From Candidatus Woykebacteria bacterium RBG_13_40_15 (GTDB lineage: Bacteria > Patescibacteria > Microgenomatia > Woykebacterales > RBG-16-39-9b): DNA of 64,000 bases. The position numbers and the translations under genes were made by a program. The stretch's first letter is position 1; the number at the start of each line of letters is the position of its first letter. Below, piece after piece: positions 14,958 to 23,085 of the stretch. The stretch covers positions 1 to 64,000 of the forward strand of contig MHCP01000014.1 in the NCBI GenBank assembly GCA_001816655.1, given 5' to 3'. Under the pieces are notes generated by a model. That model searched no databases and had not been told where the DNA came from. It was given only the letters and a program-made list of their open reading frames with translations.

Positions 14958-16094
14958 ATGAGAAAAAAGCCAAAGATCGCTCTTGTGCATGACTATCTCA
15001 ATCAATATGGTGGTGGGGAAAGAGTCCTGCAGGCTTTGAATGAGGTTTGGCCTGATGCGCCTATCTATACCGCAATTTATGATAAAAAACTAATGGATGG
15101 GTGGCTGAAAATTTCCCCCGAAAAAATCAAAACAAATTTTATCCAAAAACTCCCTTTGAGCAACTATCTCTCGAAGCATTACTTTTTCCTTTATCCTCTC
15201 GCGTTTCGCCTCCAGAACCTGGAGAATGCCGATATTGTGATTTCTAGCAGTTCTTATGCAGCAAAGTTTGCCCGTCCCAAAAAAGGCGCCATTCATGTAT
15301 GTTACTTGCATACCCCGCCAAGATTTTTATGGGGATACGATACTGAGCTTTCGCGCTATTATAGTCGACCATTTGATCGACTTTTATCACCACTTTACGA
15401 ATTAATTGTTCCTCCAATCAAATCTCTTTTACGTCGAGCTGATTATGACGCAGCACAAAAAGTTGACCATTTCATTGTTAATTCAAAAGAGGTTCAGAAT
15501 AGGGTAAAAAACCATTATCATCGAGATTCGGTGGTAATTTACCCACCGGTAGATACTGATCGATTTGTTGGAGAAACTAAGGATCTCGGTTATTTCCTGG
15601 TAGTTTCGAGGCTGGGTGGTTATAAAAAAGTTGATATTGTTGTAGAGGCTTTTAATAAACTTGGCCTGCCCCTTAAAATTATTGGTTATGGTCCGCAATT
15701 TGAGTGTCTGAAGGTAGTTGCCAAGCAAAATATTGAACTGTTAGGAAGGTTGCCCGATGCAGAAGTTACTCAATATATTAAAGGCGCTACAGCATTGGTT
15801 TTTCCGACTTATGAGGATTTTGGAATTGTTCCTGTTGAAGCAATGGCGGCCGGCAAACCAGTAATAGCTTATAAAAAAGGCGGCGCTTTAGAAACAGTGG
15901 TGGAAGGGGTTACTGGCGTTTTCTTTGGTAGTCAGACAAGTAGTGATATAATTAAAACAATCGAGAAATTCAGCCCAATTAAATATAATGCTGCTGCCTG
16001 TCGTGAGCAGGCAAAAAAATTTTCCAAAGAGGAATTTAAACGAAAAATAAAATTATTTATTGAGGGGTTATGGAAAAAGAAAACTACATCGTAA
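14958..16094 (+). CDS. GT4 glycosyltransferase (WbaZ-like), exopolysaccharide assembly
   Basis: 378 residues from the ATG directly behind the promoter. The N-terminal acceptor domain starts KIALVHDYLNQYGGGERVL. CYLHTPPRFLWGYD and the donor half with FLVVSRLGGYKKVDIVVEAF and FPTYEDFGIVPVEAMAAGKPVIA give the GT4 pattern with its E-x7-E. WbaZ-type enzymes often transfer mannose, which fits the ManC gene that overlaps its 3' end by 25 bp. Its first 15 codons also carry the putative right attachment core, so its 5' end may have been supplied by the element. Confidence 0.88.
   Translation: MRKKPKIALVHDYLNQYGGGERVLQALNEVWPDAPIYTAIYDKKLMDGWLKISPEKIKTNFIQKLPLSNYLSKHYFFLYPLAFRLQNLENADIVISSSSYAAKFARPKKGAIHVCYLHTPPRFLWGYDTELSRYYSRPFDRLLSPLYELIVPPIKSLLRRADYDAAQKVDHFIVNSKEVQNRVKNHYHRDSVVIYPPVDTDRFVGETKDLGYFLVVSRLGGYKKVDIVVEAFNKLGLPLKIIGYGPQFECLKVVAKQNIELLGRLPDAEVTQYIKGATALVFPTYEDFGIVPVEAMAAGKPVIAYKKGGALETVVEGVTGVFFGSQTSSDIIKTIEKFSPIKYNAAACREQAKKFSKEEFKRKIKLFIEGLWKKKTTS
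14994..15004. other. Candidate right attachment core (attR-like)
   Basis: TATCTCAATCA, exact match to 1517-1527, in the codons for Y-L-N-Q of the intact glycosyltransferase. It defines an island of about 13.48 kb. Confidence 0.5.
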
Positions 16095-17152
16095 TATTAG
16101 CGGGTGGAGGTGGCACAAGACTTTGGCCAAAATCCCGTATCAAAACCCCGAAGCAGTTTTTGAAGATACTTAACCAAAAGACTCTTTTCCAAGAATCAGT
16201 TGACAGGGTCTCTAGTAAATATCCGTTTTCAAATATTTTTGTTGTGACCAACAAAAGCTTTGTTCCGGAAATTAGAAAAGAAGCACCTTCCATTCCTATT
16301 GAAAACATTTTGACAGAGCCCTCTCCAAAAAACACTGCTGCAGCAATTGGTTTCGCAGCGGCTAAAATCGTTGGGAAAAACCCAGATGCTATTATTACGA
16401 CCCTTGCTTCGGACCATTATATTAAGGAAAAAAGAAAGTTTCTAAAAACCCTCTCTGTTTGCCAGGAGACTGCAGCCCGTAGGGACAGCCTTATTATAAT
16501 AGGTATCCACCCTACACATCCCCACACAGGTTTAGGATATATACATAAAGGAGACGAAAAAATTTCAGTTGGGGGTGCGTCTATCTTCGAGGTCAAAGCT
16601 TTTAAGGAAAAACCGAATGAAAAACTTGCCTTAAAGTACTTTGAAAGTGGCGAGTATTTTTGGAATGCAAGTATGAATACGTATAAAGCCTCTGTTATAT
16701 TGGATTCAATTGCTTCATATCTTCCCCAACTTTCGGTAGTGTTAGAAAAAGTAAAAAATGGTATTCCAGAAAAACAAATCGAGGAAGAATGGAGCGCTCT
16801 TCCATCTGAGCCAATTGATACGGCGATTCTTGAAAAAGCGAAGAATGTTTTAATGATTGTTGGAGGATTTTCTTGGTTCGATGTCGGAGATTGGTCAGCA
16901 ATTCACGCAATTCTTTCTGATGAGCCAACTCTAAACATCTTGGTAGGGGAAGAGCCACGTGTACACCTAGAAGTTGATACAGAAGGGTGCTTGATTCACG
17001 GTACCAGCAAACTCATTGCGACGATAGGATTAAAGGATTTAGTAATAGTAGATACGGCTGATATTTTGCTAATTTGCCCTAAAGACCGGGCTCAAGAGGT
17101 AAAAAAGCTGGTAGAAGAACTTGCCAAGCAAAAGAGGCACAATTATTTGTAA
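16070..17152 (+). CDS. manC: Mannose-1-phosphate guanylyltransferase
   Basis: 360 residues. VILAGGGGTRLWPKSR is the nucleotidyltransferase signature, with Lys of TPKQF next. LASDHYIKE, FKEKPNEKLA and WNASMNTYKA are typical of GDP-mannose pyrophosphorylases. It converts mannose-1-phosphate plus GTP to GDP-mannose, the donor for surface glycans. It lacks the C-terminal isomerase domain of bifunctional AlgA/ManC enzymes, as its length shows. It lies in an operon with the glycosyltransferase before and the phosphosugar transferase after. Confidence 0.93.
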   Translation: MEKENYIVILAGGGGTRLWPKSRIKTPKQFLKILNQKTLFQESVDRVSSKYPFSNIFVVTNKSFVPEIRKEAPSIPIENILTEPSPKNTAAAIGFAAAKIVGKNPDAIITTLASDHYIKEKRKFLKTLSVCQETAARRDSLIIIGIHPTHPHTGLGYIHKGDEKISVGGASIFEVKAFKEKPNEKLALKYFESGEYFWNASMNTYKASVILDSIASYLPQLSVVLEKVKNGIPEKQIEEEWSALPSEPIDTAILEKAKNVLMIVGGFSWFDVGDWSAIHAILSDEPTLNILVGEEPRVHLEVDTEGCLIHGTSKLIATIGLKDLVIVDTADILLICPKDRAQEVKKLVEELAKQKRHNYL

Positions 17153-17156
17153 TTAT

Positions 17157-17789
17157 ATGCCATACCCTTTCCTAAAGCGTTTTGTCGATATTGTCGGTGC
17201 GGTAGTTTGTCTAGCTTTAGCATCTCCTATTTTTTTAATTAGTGCTATTGCTATAAAGATTGATTCTCGGGGGCCCATCTTTGCTGATACTCCTGCAAGG
17301 GTTGGGAAGGGCAGTAAATTATTTAAACTGTACAAATTTCGATCAATGGTTAAAAACGCGCATAAACTTCTAAAAAAAGATTTAAAAATTTACGACCATT
17401 ATAAGAAAAACAATTTTAAAATTAAGACTGATTCCGACCCACGTATTACTCGGGTCGGTAAAATTTTAAGAAAGACATCAATTGATGAAATACCTCAATT
17501 TATTAATATTTTGAAAGGTGAAATGAGCCTGGTTGGTCCAAGAGCATTTTATGTGGAGGAGCTTGCTGAGCAACAAAAACGCTTCCCCGAAACTCGCGAG
17601 CTTGTTAAAATTTCCCTTACGGTAAAACCAGGGCTTTCAGGTCCGTGGCAAGTTTCTGGCCGAAGTGCAGTAGATTTTCCTGACAGGATAAAACTTGATG
17701 CCGAATATGCAAAGAAAAAATCGTTCCTAACTGATATGGTAATATTGATAAAAACAATTCCAGCGGTTCTTAAGGGAGAGGGTAACTAA
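17157..17789 (+). CDS. Undecaprenyl-phosphate sugar phosphotransferase (WcaJ/RfbP-type)
   Basis: 210 residues from the ATG at 17157. An N-terminal re-entrant membrane helix (FVDIVGAVVCLALASPIFLIS) precedes the bacterial sugar transferase domain: KLYKFRSM, TRVGKILRKTSIDEIPQF and GEMSLVGPRAF. It is the short form without the extra N-terminal helices and Rossmann part of WcaJ. It starts glycan repeat synthesis by moving a sugar-1-phosphate to the lipid carrier. Its start is 5 bp after the manC stop. Confidence 0.92.
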   Translation: MPYPFLKRFVDIVGAVVCLALASPIFLISAIAIKIDSRGPIFADTPARVGKGSKLFKLYKFRSMVKNAHKLLKKDLKIYDHYKKNNFKIKTDSDPRITRVGKILRKTSIDEIPQFINILKGEMSLVGPRAFYVEELAEQQKRFPETRELVKISLTVKPGLSGPWQVSGRSAVDFPDRIKLDAEYAKKKSFLTDMVILIKTIPAVLKGEGN

Positions 17790-17797
17790 GCCAAAAC

Positions 17798-19699
17798 ATG
17801 CCTATAAATTATGTTGATTTGGGGAGTAGTGTAGAGAATAAAAAAAGCAGAAAATTTGCCCTAAAAAAGCCTGCTATCATAATTTTGTCTTTATTTGCGC
17901 TCTTACTTATTGTCTTAGGTTCCTTTTCGTTTTATTTCTACTCAAAATATAAAACCCTATCCAACGATTTAAATGTTGTTTCTGCGCAGGTGAAAACCGT
18001 TCAAAAAGGAATTGAGGAACAGGATGTACCAAAAGTAAAAAGCTCCTTGAAGGAATTGCGTTCCAGTTTAAAAACTACCCAGAAAGATCTATCGAAATTT
18101 AGCCTTTTAGGAAAGCTACCAGTATTAAATGGATATTACAATGATGCTAACCATGCTTTGAAAGCAGCGCTTTATGGTACAGATGCCGGAGAATTAGTCG
18201 CTGATTCGGTCATGCCCTTTACTGATATTTTAGGTTTGAAGGGGTCCAAAGTAAATGTAACCGCAGAAGAAAAGATACAAATTTTAGCAGTTAAAGTTTT
18301 ACCATCTCTGGCTAAAAAATCAGATAAATTAGAGGGGCTTATTAGAGCAATAGAAACAGAGGTTACTTATCTGGATCCTGATCGTTATTCGGAAAATCTT
18401 ATAATCAAGGGATTTAAAATACGAGAGACACTTTTAATGACCCAGAGAAGTTTGAATGATTTTGAGAAGTTCTTACCTTCCTTACGATATGCTCTGGAGG
18501 CAATCCCTTCCATTCTTGGGTATCAAAGTGAAAAAACTTATATGATATGGTTCCAAAATGATAAGGAACTTAGGGCTACAGGGGGTTTTATTACTGCTTA
18601 CGCTATTGCCAAGGTTAAAAATGGAAAATTGGTTGATATTAAGAGCGATGATATTTATCAACTAGATTTAAGATTTGCGCCTTTTGAACCCCCGCCTGCC
18701 GTTTTAAGAAAGTATTTGGGTATGGGGATTTTTGCTATTAGGGATACCAATCTTTCTCCTGACTACAAAGTGTCCGCCAAAAAGTTTGAAAGTTTTTATT
18801 CAAAGATTACTAGTATGCCAAAGATCGATGGGATTATCGCTGTGGATACAGAACTCGTCCGAGAGTTTCTGGAGATTACGGGCCCTATAAAAATTGAGAA
18901 ATACAACGAAACATTTTCCGCGGAAAACAATGAAACCTATAACATACCGGATGTCATTTATAAACTAGAATTGTATGCGGAAAAGGTTTTTAGCGGCGAG
19001 AGAGGAAGGAAAGGTTTGATTGGAGACTTGATGAATGAGATTCTGGATAGGCTTCTGTCAGCTCCCCCAGACCAATTTCCGAAAATTTTGGGAACTACAA
19101 GGGAAGCTGCTGAGCAAAAGCATATTTTGGCATACTTTCACGATCAGAAAGCCCAAGATTTAGTCGAGAATCTAAATTACGCTGGTCGTATAAAAGATTA
19201 CGATGGAGATTATCTTCACGTTAATAACTCTAATTTTGCGGGACTAAAGGGCAACCTTTATATAAAAGAAAAAATAGAACAAGATATTACGATTTCGGGT
19301 GATGGGACTATTACCAAAAAGGTAAAAATAACTTTGAGTAATACAGAAAAAGCTGATGGTTGGTTGAATGCAATTTACCGAAATTGGATGAGGGTTTACG
19401 TACCGAAGGACTCGAAGTTAAAAGAGAAAAAAGTTTATACTGATTTTGCAGAAAAAAATGACCTGGACAAAACCACTTGGGAAAGCTACTCACTTACTTA
19501 TCCCCTTAAAGAAAGTGCGACATACTTTTCTTATGAACTCCCCTTTAAGGTTAAGAAAAGCTCTGTTTACAGGCTATTGGTTCAAAAACAACCAGGGACT
19601 ACAGACCCTCATATGATTATTCGAGTCAATGGAAAGATATTTCAGGAATTTGATTTGAAGAAAGATACAGAAATTAAGTTCAATGTCAAAGACGTATAG
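17798..19699 (+). CDS. DUF4012 domain membrane protein
   Basis: 633 residues. A basic N-terminus and one membrane helix (residues 29-50) precede a coiled-coil region, then the DUF4012 core, recognised by KTYMIWFQNDKELRATGGFI and the following LRKYLG and AVDTELVREFLEITGPI segments. DUF4012 proteins are frequent in Patescibacteria and Actinobacteria next to polysaccharide genes; the sequence near LVREFLEITG is reminiscent of LytR-CpsA-Psr relatives, so a role in glycan attachment at the surface is an inference. It overlaps recO by 17 bp. Confidence 0.88.
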   Translation: MPINYVDLGSSVENKKSRKFALKKPAIIILSLFALLLIVLGSFSFYFYSKYKTLSNDLNVVSAQVKTVQKGIEEQDVPKVKSSLKELRSSLKTTQKDLSKFSLLGKLPVLNGYYNDANHALKAALYGTDAGELVADSVMPFTDILGLKGSKVNVTAEEKIQILAVKVLPSLAKKSDKLEGLIRAIETEVTYLDPDRYSENLIIKGFKIRETLLMTQRSLNDFEKFLPSLRYALEAIPSILGYQSEKTYMIWFQNDKELRATGGFITAYAIAKVKNGKLVDIKSDDIYQLDLRFAPFEPPPAVLRKYLGMGIFAIRDTNLSPDYKVSAKKFESFYSKITSMPKIDGIIAVDTELVREFLEITGPIKIEKYNETFSAENNETYNIPDVIYKLELYAEKVFSGERGRKGLIGDLMNEILDRLLSAPPDQFPKILGTTREAAEQKHILAYFHDQKAQDLVENLNYAGRIKDYDGDYLHVNNSNFAGLKGNLYIKEKIEQDITISGDGTITKKVKITLSNTEKADGWLNAIYRNWMRVYVPKDSKLKEKKVYTDFAEKNDLDKTTWESYSLTYPLKESATYFSYELPFKVKKSSVYRLLVQKQPGTTDPHMIIRVNGKIFQEFDLKKDTEIKFNVKDV

Positions 19700-20462
19700 C
19701 ACAGAAGCAATTGTTTTAAAGAGAAGCAATTTCGGTGAGGCCGATCGAATAATAACCTTTCTCGCAAGATACAAAGGAAAATTTTCAGCTATTGCCAAGG
19801 GTGTCCGCAAAATTGCTTCTCGAAGAGCCCCAAACCTAGAGCTTTTAAATCATATCAAGATTTACTTGGCTAATGGGAAAAACCTTGATGTTATTACTGA
19901 AGTACAAACACTTGAAACATTTAAACAAGTTAAAGGCGATTTGTCAAAAGTAGGATTCGGCTTCCATCTTGCGGAATTAACTAATGGGTTTCTGGCTGAT
20001 GGGCAAGGAGGAAAACGGCCGTTCGATCTTCTTCTCGGATCTTTGCGGCTTTTAGAGAGAGAAGAGAGGGAAGAAAATTTCAAAAAGATTGCGCGGGTTT
20101 TTGAAATTAAGTTCTTGGATGCCTTAGGATTTAAACCGCAGCTTTTCACCTGTGTCAGATGCAATAAACAGGTTGATAATTCGGCTTTTATTTCGCCGTA
20201 TATAGGCGGGGTCGTTCATAAAAATTGCTTGGGTAGCCCCCTGTTTGTTAAACCAGTAGCGTCCGAATCCTTAAATAAATTACGAGCCTTTCAAAGTAGT
20301 ACTTGGAGTCAAATTAGCAAAATCAATATTACTGCCTCAATTAATCAAGAGTTGGAGGGCTTATCCAGATTTTATCTAGAATATTTGTTGGAAAAGGAAT
20401 TAAAGAGCGTTCAATTTATTAAGCAAGCAGCTAGCTTCAAAACTGCGAGCGGTAGTGATTAG
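19683..20462 (+). CDS. recO: DNA repair protein RecO
   Basis: 259 residues. The N-terminal OB-fold starts YSTEAIVLKRSNFGEADRII, and KGKFSAIAKGVRK completes the canonical RecO start. The helical C-terminal domain carries zinc-type cysteines (CVRCNK and later HKNC). RecO loads RecA on SSB-coated DNA together with RecR. It overlaps the DUF4012 gene, so it is expressed from the polysaccharide operon, an odd but tight coupling. Confidence 0.93.
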   Translation: MSKTYSTEAIVLKRSNFGEADRIITFLARYKGKFSAIAKGVRKIASRRAPNLELLNHIKIYLANGKNLDVITEVQTLETFKQVKGDLSKVGFGFHLAELTNGFLADGQGGKRPFDLLLGSLRLLEREEREENFKKIARVFEIKFLDALGFKPQLFTCVRCNKQVDNSAFISPYIGGVVHKNCLGSPLFVKPVASESLNKLRAFQSSTWSQISKINITASINQELEGLSRFYLEYLLEKELKSVQFIKQAASFKTASGSD

Positions 20463-20493
20463 AAGTCACTTAGAACCAATTTACATTCCACGC

Positions 20494-20529
20494 TTGTTTC
20501 TTTTTTCTGATAACGATATACTTTGAGCT
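20494..20529 (+). promoter_or_regulatory. Leaderless-type promoter of glyS
   Basis: TTGTTT (20494-20499), 17-bp spacer, TATACT (20517-20522), 7 nt to the ATG at 20530; no Shine-Dalgarno. Confidence 0.7.
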
Positions 20530-21918
20530 ATGGCGCAAGATCAGTTGATAGAAAAAATAGTCTCACTTGCAAAGCGGAGGGGCTTTGTCTTTCCAGGAAG
20601 CGAGATTTATGGAGGTATTGGTGGTATTTATGATCTCGGCCCTCTTGGAGTTGAATTAGCAAACAATATAAAAGCTGTTTGGTGGAAAAATATTGTTTAC
20701 AGCCGAGATAATGTTGTTGGGTTGGACAGTTCTATTTTGATGAATTCTAGCGTTTGGCATGCATCAGGACACGTTGAAGGATTTGTAGATCCATTGATCG
20801 AATGTAAAAAATGCCACAAGAGATTCAGAAAAGATGTTTATGAAAGGTTGTACGAAGCTAAAAAAAGATTATTTAAAAAAGCTAGTGCTGGTGGAGGAAA
20901 TCCAGTGTTAACAGGGGAAGAGATGGAAGTTTTATTATGCAAGGATGGAGTTCATCGACCGCAAGATTTTACCGGGCCAAGATTGTTTAATTTGATGTTT
21001 AAAACTCATATAGGTCCAGTTGAGGATGAATCTTCCGAGACGTTCTTAAGGCCAGAAACAGCTCAGGGAATTTTCGTTAATTTTGGAAATGTAGTTGATA
21101 CGATGAGGGTGAAGCTTCCTTTTGGTATTGCTCAAATCGGAAAAGGCTTTCGAAATGAGATTACGATCGGCAATTTTTTATTTAGAGTGAGGGAATTTGA
21201 AATGATGGAGCTTGAATATTTTACGCGTCCCGCGCAAGCGGAAAAAGACTTCGAATATTGGCAGAAAGAAAGAATGGACTGGTGGCTTTCGCTAGGTTTG
21301 AAAAAAGAAAACTTGCGTTTTCGAGAACATAAAGAAGATGAACGGGCACATTATGCAGCGAGATCAGTTGACGTCGAGTATAATTGGCCCTTTATGGAAT
21401 GGGGAGAGCTGGAGGGAATTGCTAACCGGACCGATTATGATCTGAAGCAACATTCGAAGGAAAGCGGAAAAGACCTTTCCTACTTTGATGAGGAAACCAA
21501 AGAAAAAATTATTCCTTACGTAATTGAACCATCAGCTGGTGTAGGCCGGGCGATGCTCGCATTAATAATCGATGCTTATCATGAAGACGGCAATCGGGTG
21601 ATTTTAAAGCTAAAACCCGAACTCGCGCCTTACAAAGTGGCCGTCTTTCCCCTGCTTGCTAATAAACCAGAGTTGGTAAAGCTTGCCCGTTCGATTTACG
21701 AGGATCTAAAAAAGAAATTTCCAACGGTTTGGGACGACCGAGGAAATATCGGTAAAAGGTATTACGCTCAAGATGAAATCGGAACTCCTTTTTGCATTAC
21801 GGTAGATTTTCAATCCCTCGAAGACCAAACCGTCACAATCCGCGATCGTGATTCAATGAAGCAAAACAGAATAAAAATAAAAGACCGTGTAACCTCTTTA
21901 AAAAAACTACTTTCTTAA
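20530..21918 (+). CDS. glyS: Glycyl-tRNA synthetase, single-chain class II
   Basis: 462 residues, the alpha2 type found in Archaea, Eukarya and some Bacteria rather than the alpha/beta tetramer. RRGFVFPGSEIYGGIGGIYDLGPLG is the start, GFRNEI and FLRPETAQGIFVNF are class II motif 2 regions, and EPSAGVGRAMLALI is motif 3. CKKCHKRFRKD forms a zinc-like pair. The C-terminal anticodon-binding domain (APYKVAVFPLLANKPELV) is complete. The mRNA is probably leaderless. Confidence 0.95.
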   Translation: MAQDQLIEKIVSLAKRRGFVFPGSEIYGGIGGIYDLGPLGVELANNIKAVWWKNIVYSRDNVVGLDSSILMNSSVWHASGHVEGFVDPLIECKKCHKRFRKDVYERLYEAKKRLFKKASAGGGNPVLTGEEMEVLLCKDGVHRPQDFTGPRLFNLMFKTHIGPVEDESSETFLRPETAQGIFVNFGNVVDTMRVKLPFGIAQIGKGFRNEITIGNFLFRVREFEMMELEYFTRPAQAEKDFEYWQKERMDWWLSLGLKKENLRFREHKEDERAHYAARSVDVEYNWPFMEWGELEGIANRTDYDLKQHSKESGKDLSYFDEETKEKIIPYVIEPSAGVGRAMLALIIDAYHEDGNRVILKLKPELAPYKVAVFPLLANKPELVKLARSIYEDLKKKFPTVWDDRGNIGKRYYAQDEIGTPFCITVDFQSLEDQTVTIRDRDSMKQNRIKIKDRVTSLKKLLS

Positions 21919-21991
21919 ACGAATTACAAAATTTCCAATTGTGTTAATCCGATAATAAACAATTCAAGGTTATATTTTCGGGTTTTTTTCC

Positions 21992-22020
21992 TTGACTTAC
22001 CTTAAAGCCTATACTAGTAT
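21992..22020 (+). promoter_or_regulatory. Promoter of the mraZ division and cell-wall cluster
   Basis: TTGACT (21992-21997), 17-bp spacer, TAGTAT (22015-22020). Transcription should begin near 22027, at the edge of the MraZ boxes. Confidence 0.7.
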
Positions 22021-22027
22021 AACAATA

Positions 22028-22063
22028 GTGGTAAAAAGAGGTAAAAAGTGGTAAAAAGTGTAA
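22028..22063 (+). promoter_or_regulatory. MraZ operator: four 10-bp-spaced boxes
   Basis: GTGGTAAAAA at 22028, GAGGTAAAAA at 22038, GTGGTAAAAA at 22048 and GTGTAA at 22058 repeat with exact 10-bp period, one helical turn. MraZ is known to bind such direct repeats upstream of its own gene (TGGGN in E. coli, AAAGTG-type in mollicutes). Autorepression of the cluster is therefore likely. Confidence 0.8.
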
Positions 22064-22064
22064 C

Positions 22065-22108
22065 GCCTGCCCGCCAGAGGCTTCGCCTTCAGGCGCTAGC
22101 AGGCGGGA
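22065..22108. repeat. REP-like GC-rich palindromic element
   Basis: GCCTGCCCGCC pairs imperfectly with the GCAGGCGGGAC-type end, with inner complementary GAGGCTTCGCCTTC. CCTGCC/GGCAGG motifs of the same kind recur at the tRNA-Thr insertion (52747 and 52841). It forms part of the about 170-nt mraZ leader. Confidence 0.55.
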
Positions 22109-22197
22109 CTTTTACCCGTTAGCCCTCCACCACACAGCCTGCCTTAGTCTGGACAGCAGGGCCTTATCTGCTCTAGGAGCCCTTGTCTCTTAGAGTA

Positions 22198-22629
22198 ATG
22201 TTATTAGGCGAATACCAACACAATCTGGACAACAAAGGCAGGTTAGCAGTACCTAAAAAATTTAGGGGTGTTCTAGGTAGGAGTGCCATCTTAACTAAGG
22301 GTTTGGATGGCTGTTTATTTCTCTATCCAAGACCGGAATGGGAGCGATTAAGTAGTAGGCTTCGAGAACTGCCGGTTACTCAAGCTGACACGCGTGCTTT
22401 CGAACGGTATCTTTTTGGAGGCGCCGTCGAAACTGAATTCGATTCCCTAGGAAGGATAAAAATACCTGGGTACCTTCGTTCCTACGCAAATTTGGAAAAA
22501 GAATCCGTGACGGTTGGGGTACTTGAGAGAATTGAGATTTGGGATAAAGAGCGCTGGTACAGATTTTCAAAAAAACTTCACGCTCGGGGTGAAGAGATAG
22601 CGGAAAAATTAGCTGAAAAAGGGATATAG
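22198..22629 (+). CDS. mraZ: Transcriptional regulator MraZ
   Basis: 143 residues from the ATG at 22198 (an in-frame TTG at 22183 is less likely). LLGEYQHNLDNKGRLAVPKKFR and FDSLGRIKIPGYLR are the two halves of the SpoVT-AbrB-like double fold, each with its D-x-x-GR motif. MraZ forms ring-shaped oligomers that bind the repeat boxes found at 22028. It heads the division and wall cluster; the usual next gene, rsmH (mraW), is missing. Confidence 0.95.
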   Translation: MLLGEYQHNLDNKGRLAVPKKFRGVLGRSAILTKGLDGCLFLYPRPEWERLSSRLRELPVTQADTRAFERYLFGGAVETEFDSLGRIKIPGYLRSYANLEKESVTVGVLERIEIWDKERWYRFSKKLHARGEEIAEKLAEKGI

Positions 22630-22674
22630 GAAAAGCAATTTTTACAAATCAGAGGTTTAAATAAAGGAAAGCTT

Positions 22675-22749
22675 ATGAGTTATTTAATAAGTGTTATAAG
22701 GAGTTTATTAGCAGACGTAGCTTTAGTGCTTTCGTCAAGTCCGGAATAA
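22675..22749 (+). CDS. Possible 24-codon ORF between mraZ and ftsL-like gene
   Basis: ATG with AAAGGAAA 5-10 nt upstream, reading MSYLISVIRSLLADVALVLS and a few more residues. It is hydrophobic and lies exactly where rsmH is found in other bacteria, but shows no similarity to it that I can see. It may be a leader peptide or chance. Confidence 0.25.
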   Translation: MSYLISVIRSLLADVALVLSSSPE

Positions 22750-22767
22750 AAACGGACAAAATTGAAT

Positions 22768-23085
22768 ATGATACCTGCCCAAGGGTGTAAGCAAAAGAAA
22801 AAATCTTCGTTTTTCAAAGCAATTGCTGGCTTTTTAATAATCTCAATCATTGGAATTTCCATAACTAGGCTAGTTCTTTCTAATATTTTGGCTACCTCAG
22901 GGCAATTTTTAGCAGCAGCAAATCAAAAAATAGAAATATTAAAAGAAGAAAATCAAAACTTGGAAAATGAACTTAGTAGGTCAGAATCTTTAGCAAATGT
23001 AGAAAACTACGCAAAGAAAGCCCAACTTATCAAAACTATAAATGTAGAAATACTAACTTTGAGTAAGCCAATTGCTAGCCGATGA
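22768..23085 (+). CDS. FtsL/DivIC-like septum protein
   Basis: 105 residues. A short cytoplasmic tail rich in Lys, one membrane helix (FFKAIAGFLIISIIGISITRLVL), then a coiled coil (QKIEILKEENQNLENELSRSESL) and a short end. This bitopic helix plus coiled-coil layout and its place directly before ftsI is that of FtsL or DivIC, which connect FtsQ with FtsW-FtsI. Which of the two it represents cannot be told. It overlaps ftsI by 4 bp. Confidence 0.75.
   Translation: MIPAQGCKQKKKSSFFKAIAGFLIISIIGISITRLVLSNILATSGQFLAAANQKIEILKEENQNLENELSRSESLANVENYAKKAQLIKTINVEILTLSKPIASR

Noticed and set aside
22028..22063. CRISPR-like short repeats
   Set aside because: 10-bp period without spacers; explained as MraZ boxes.
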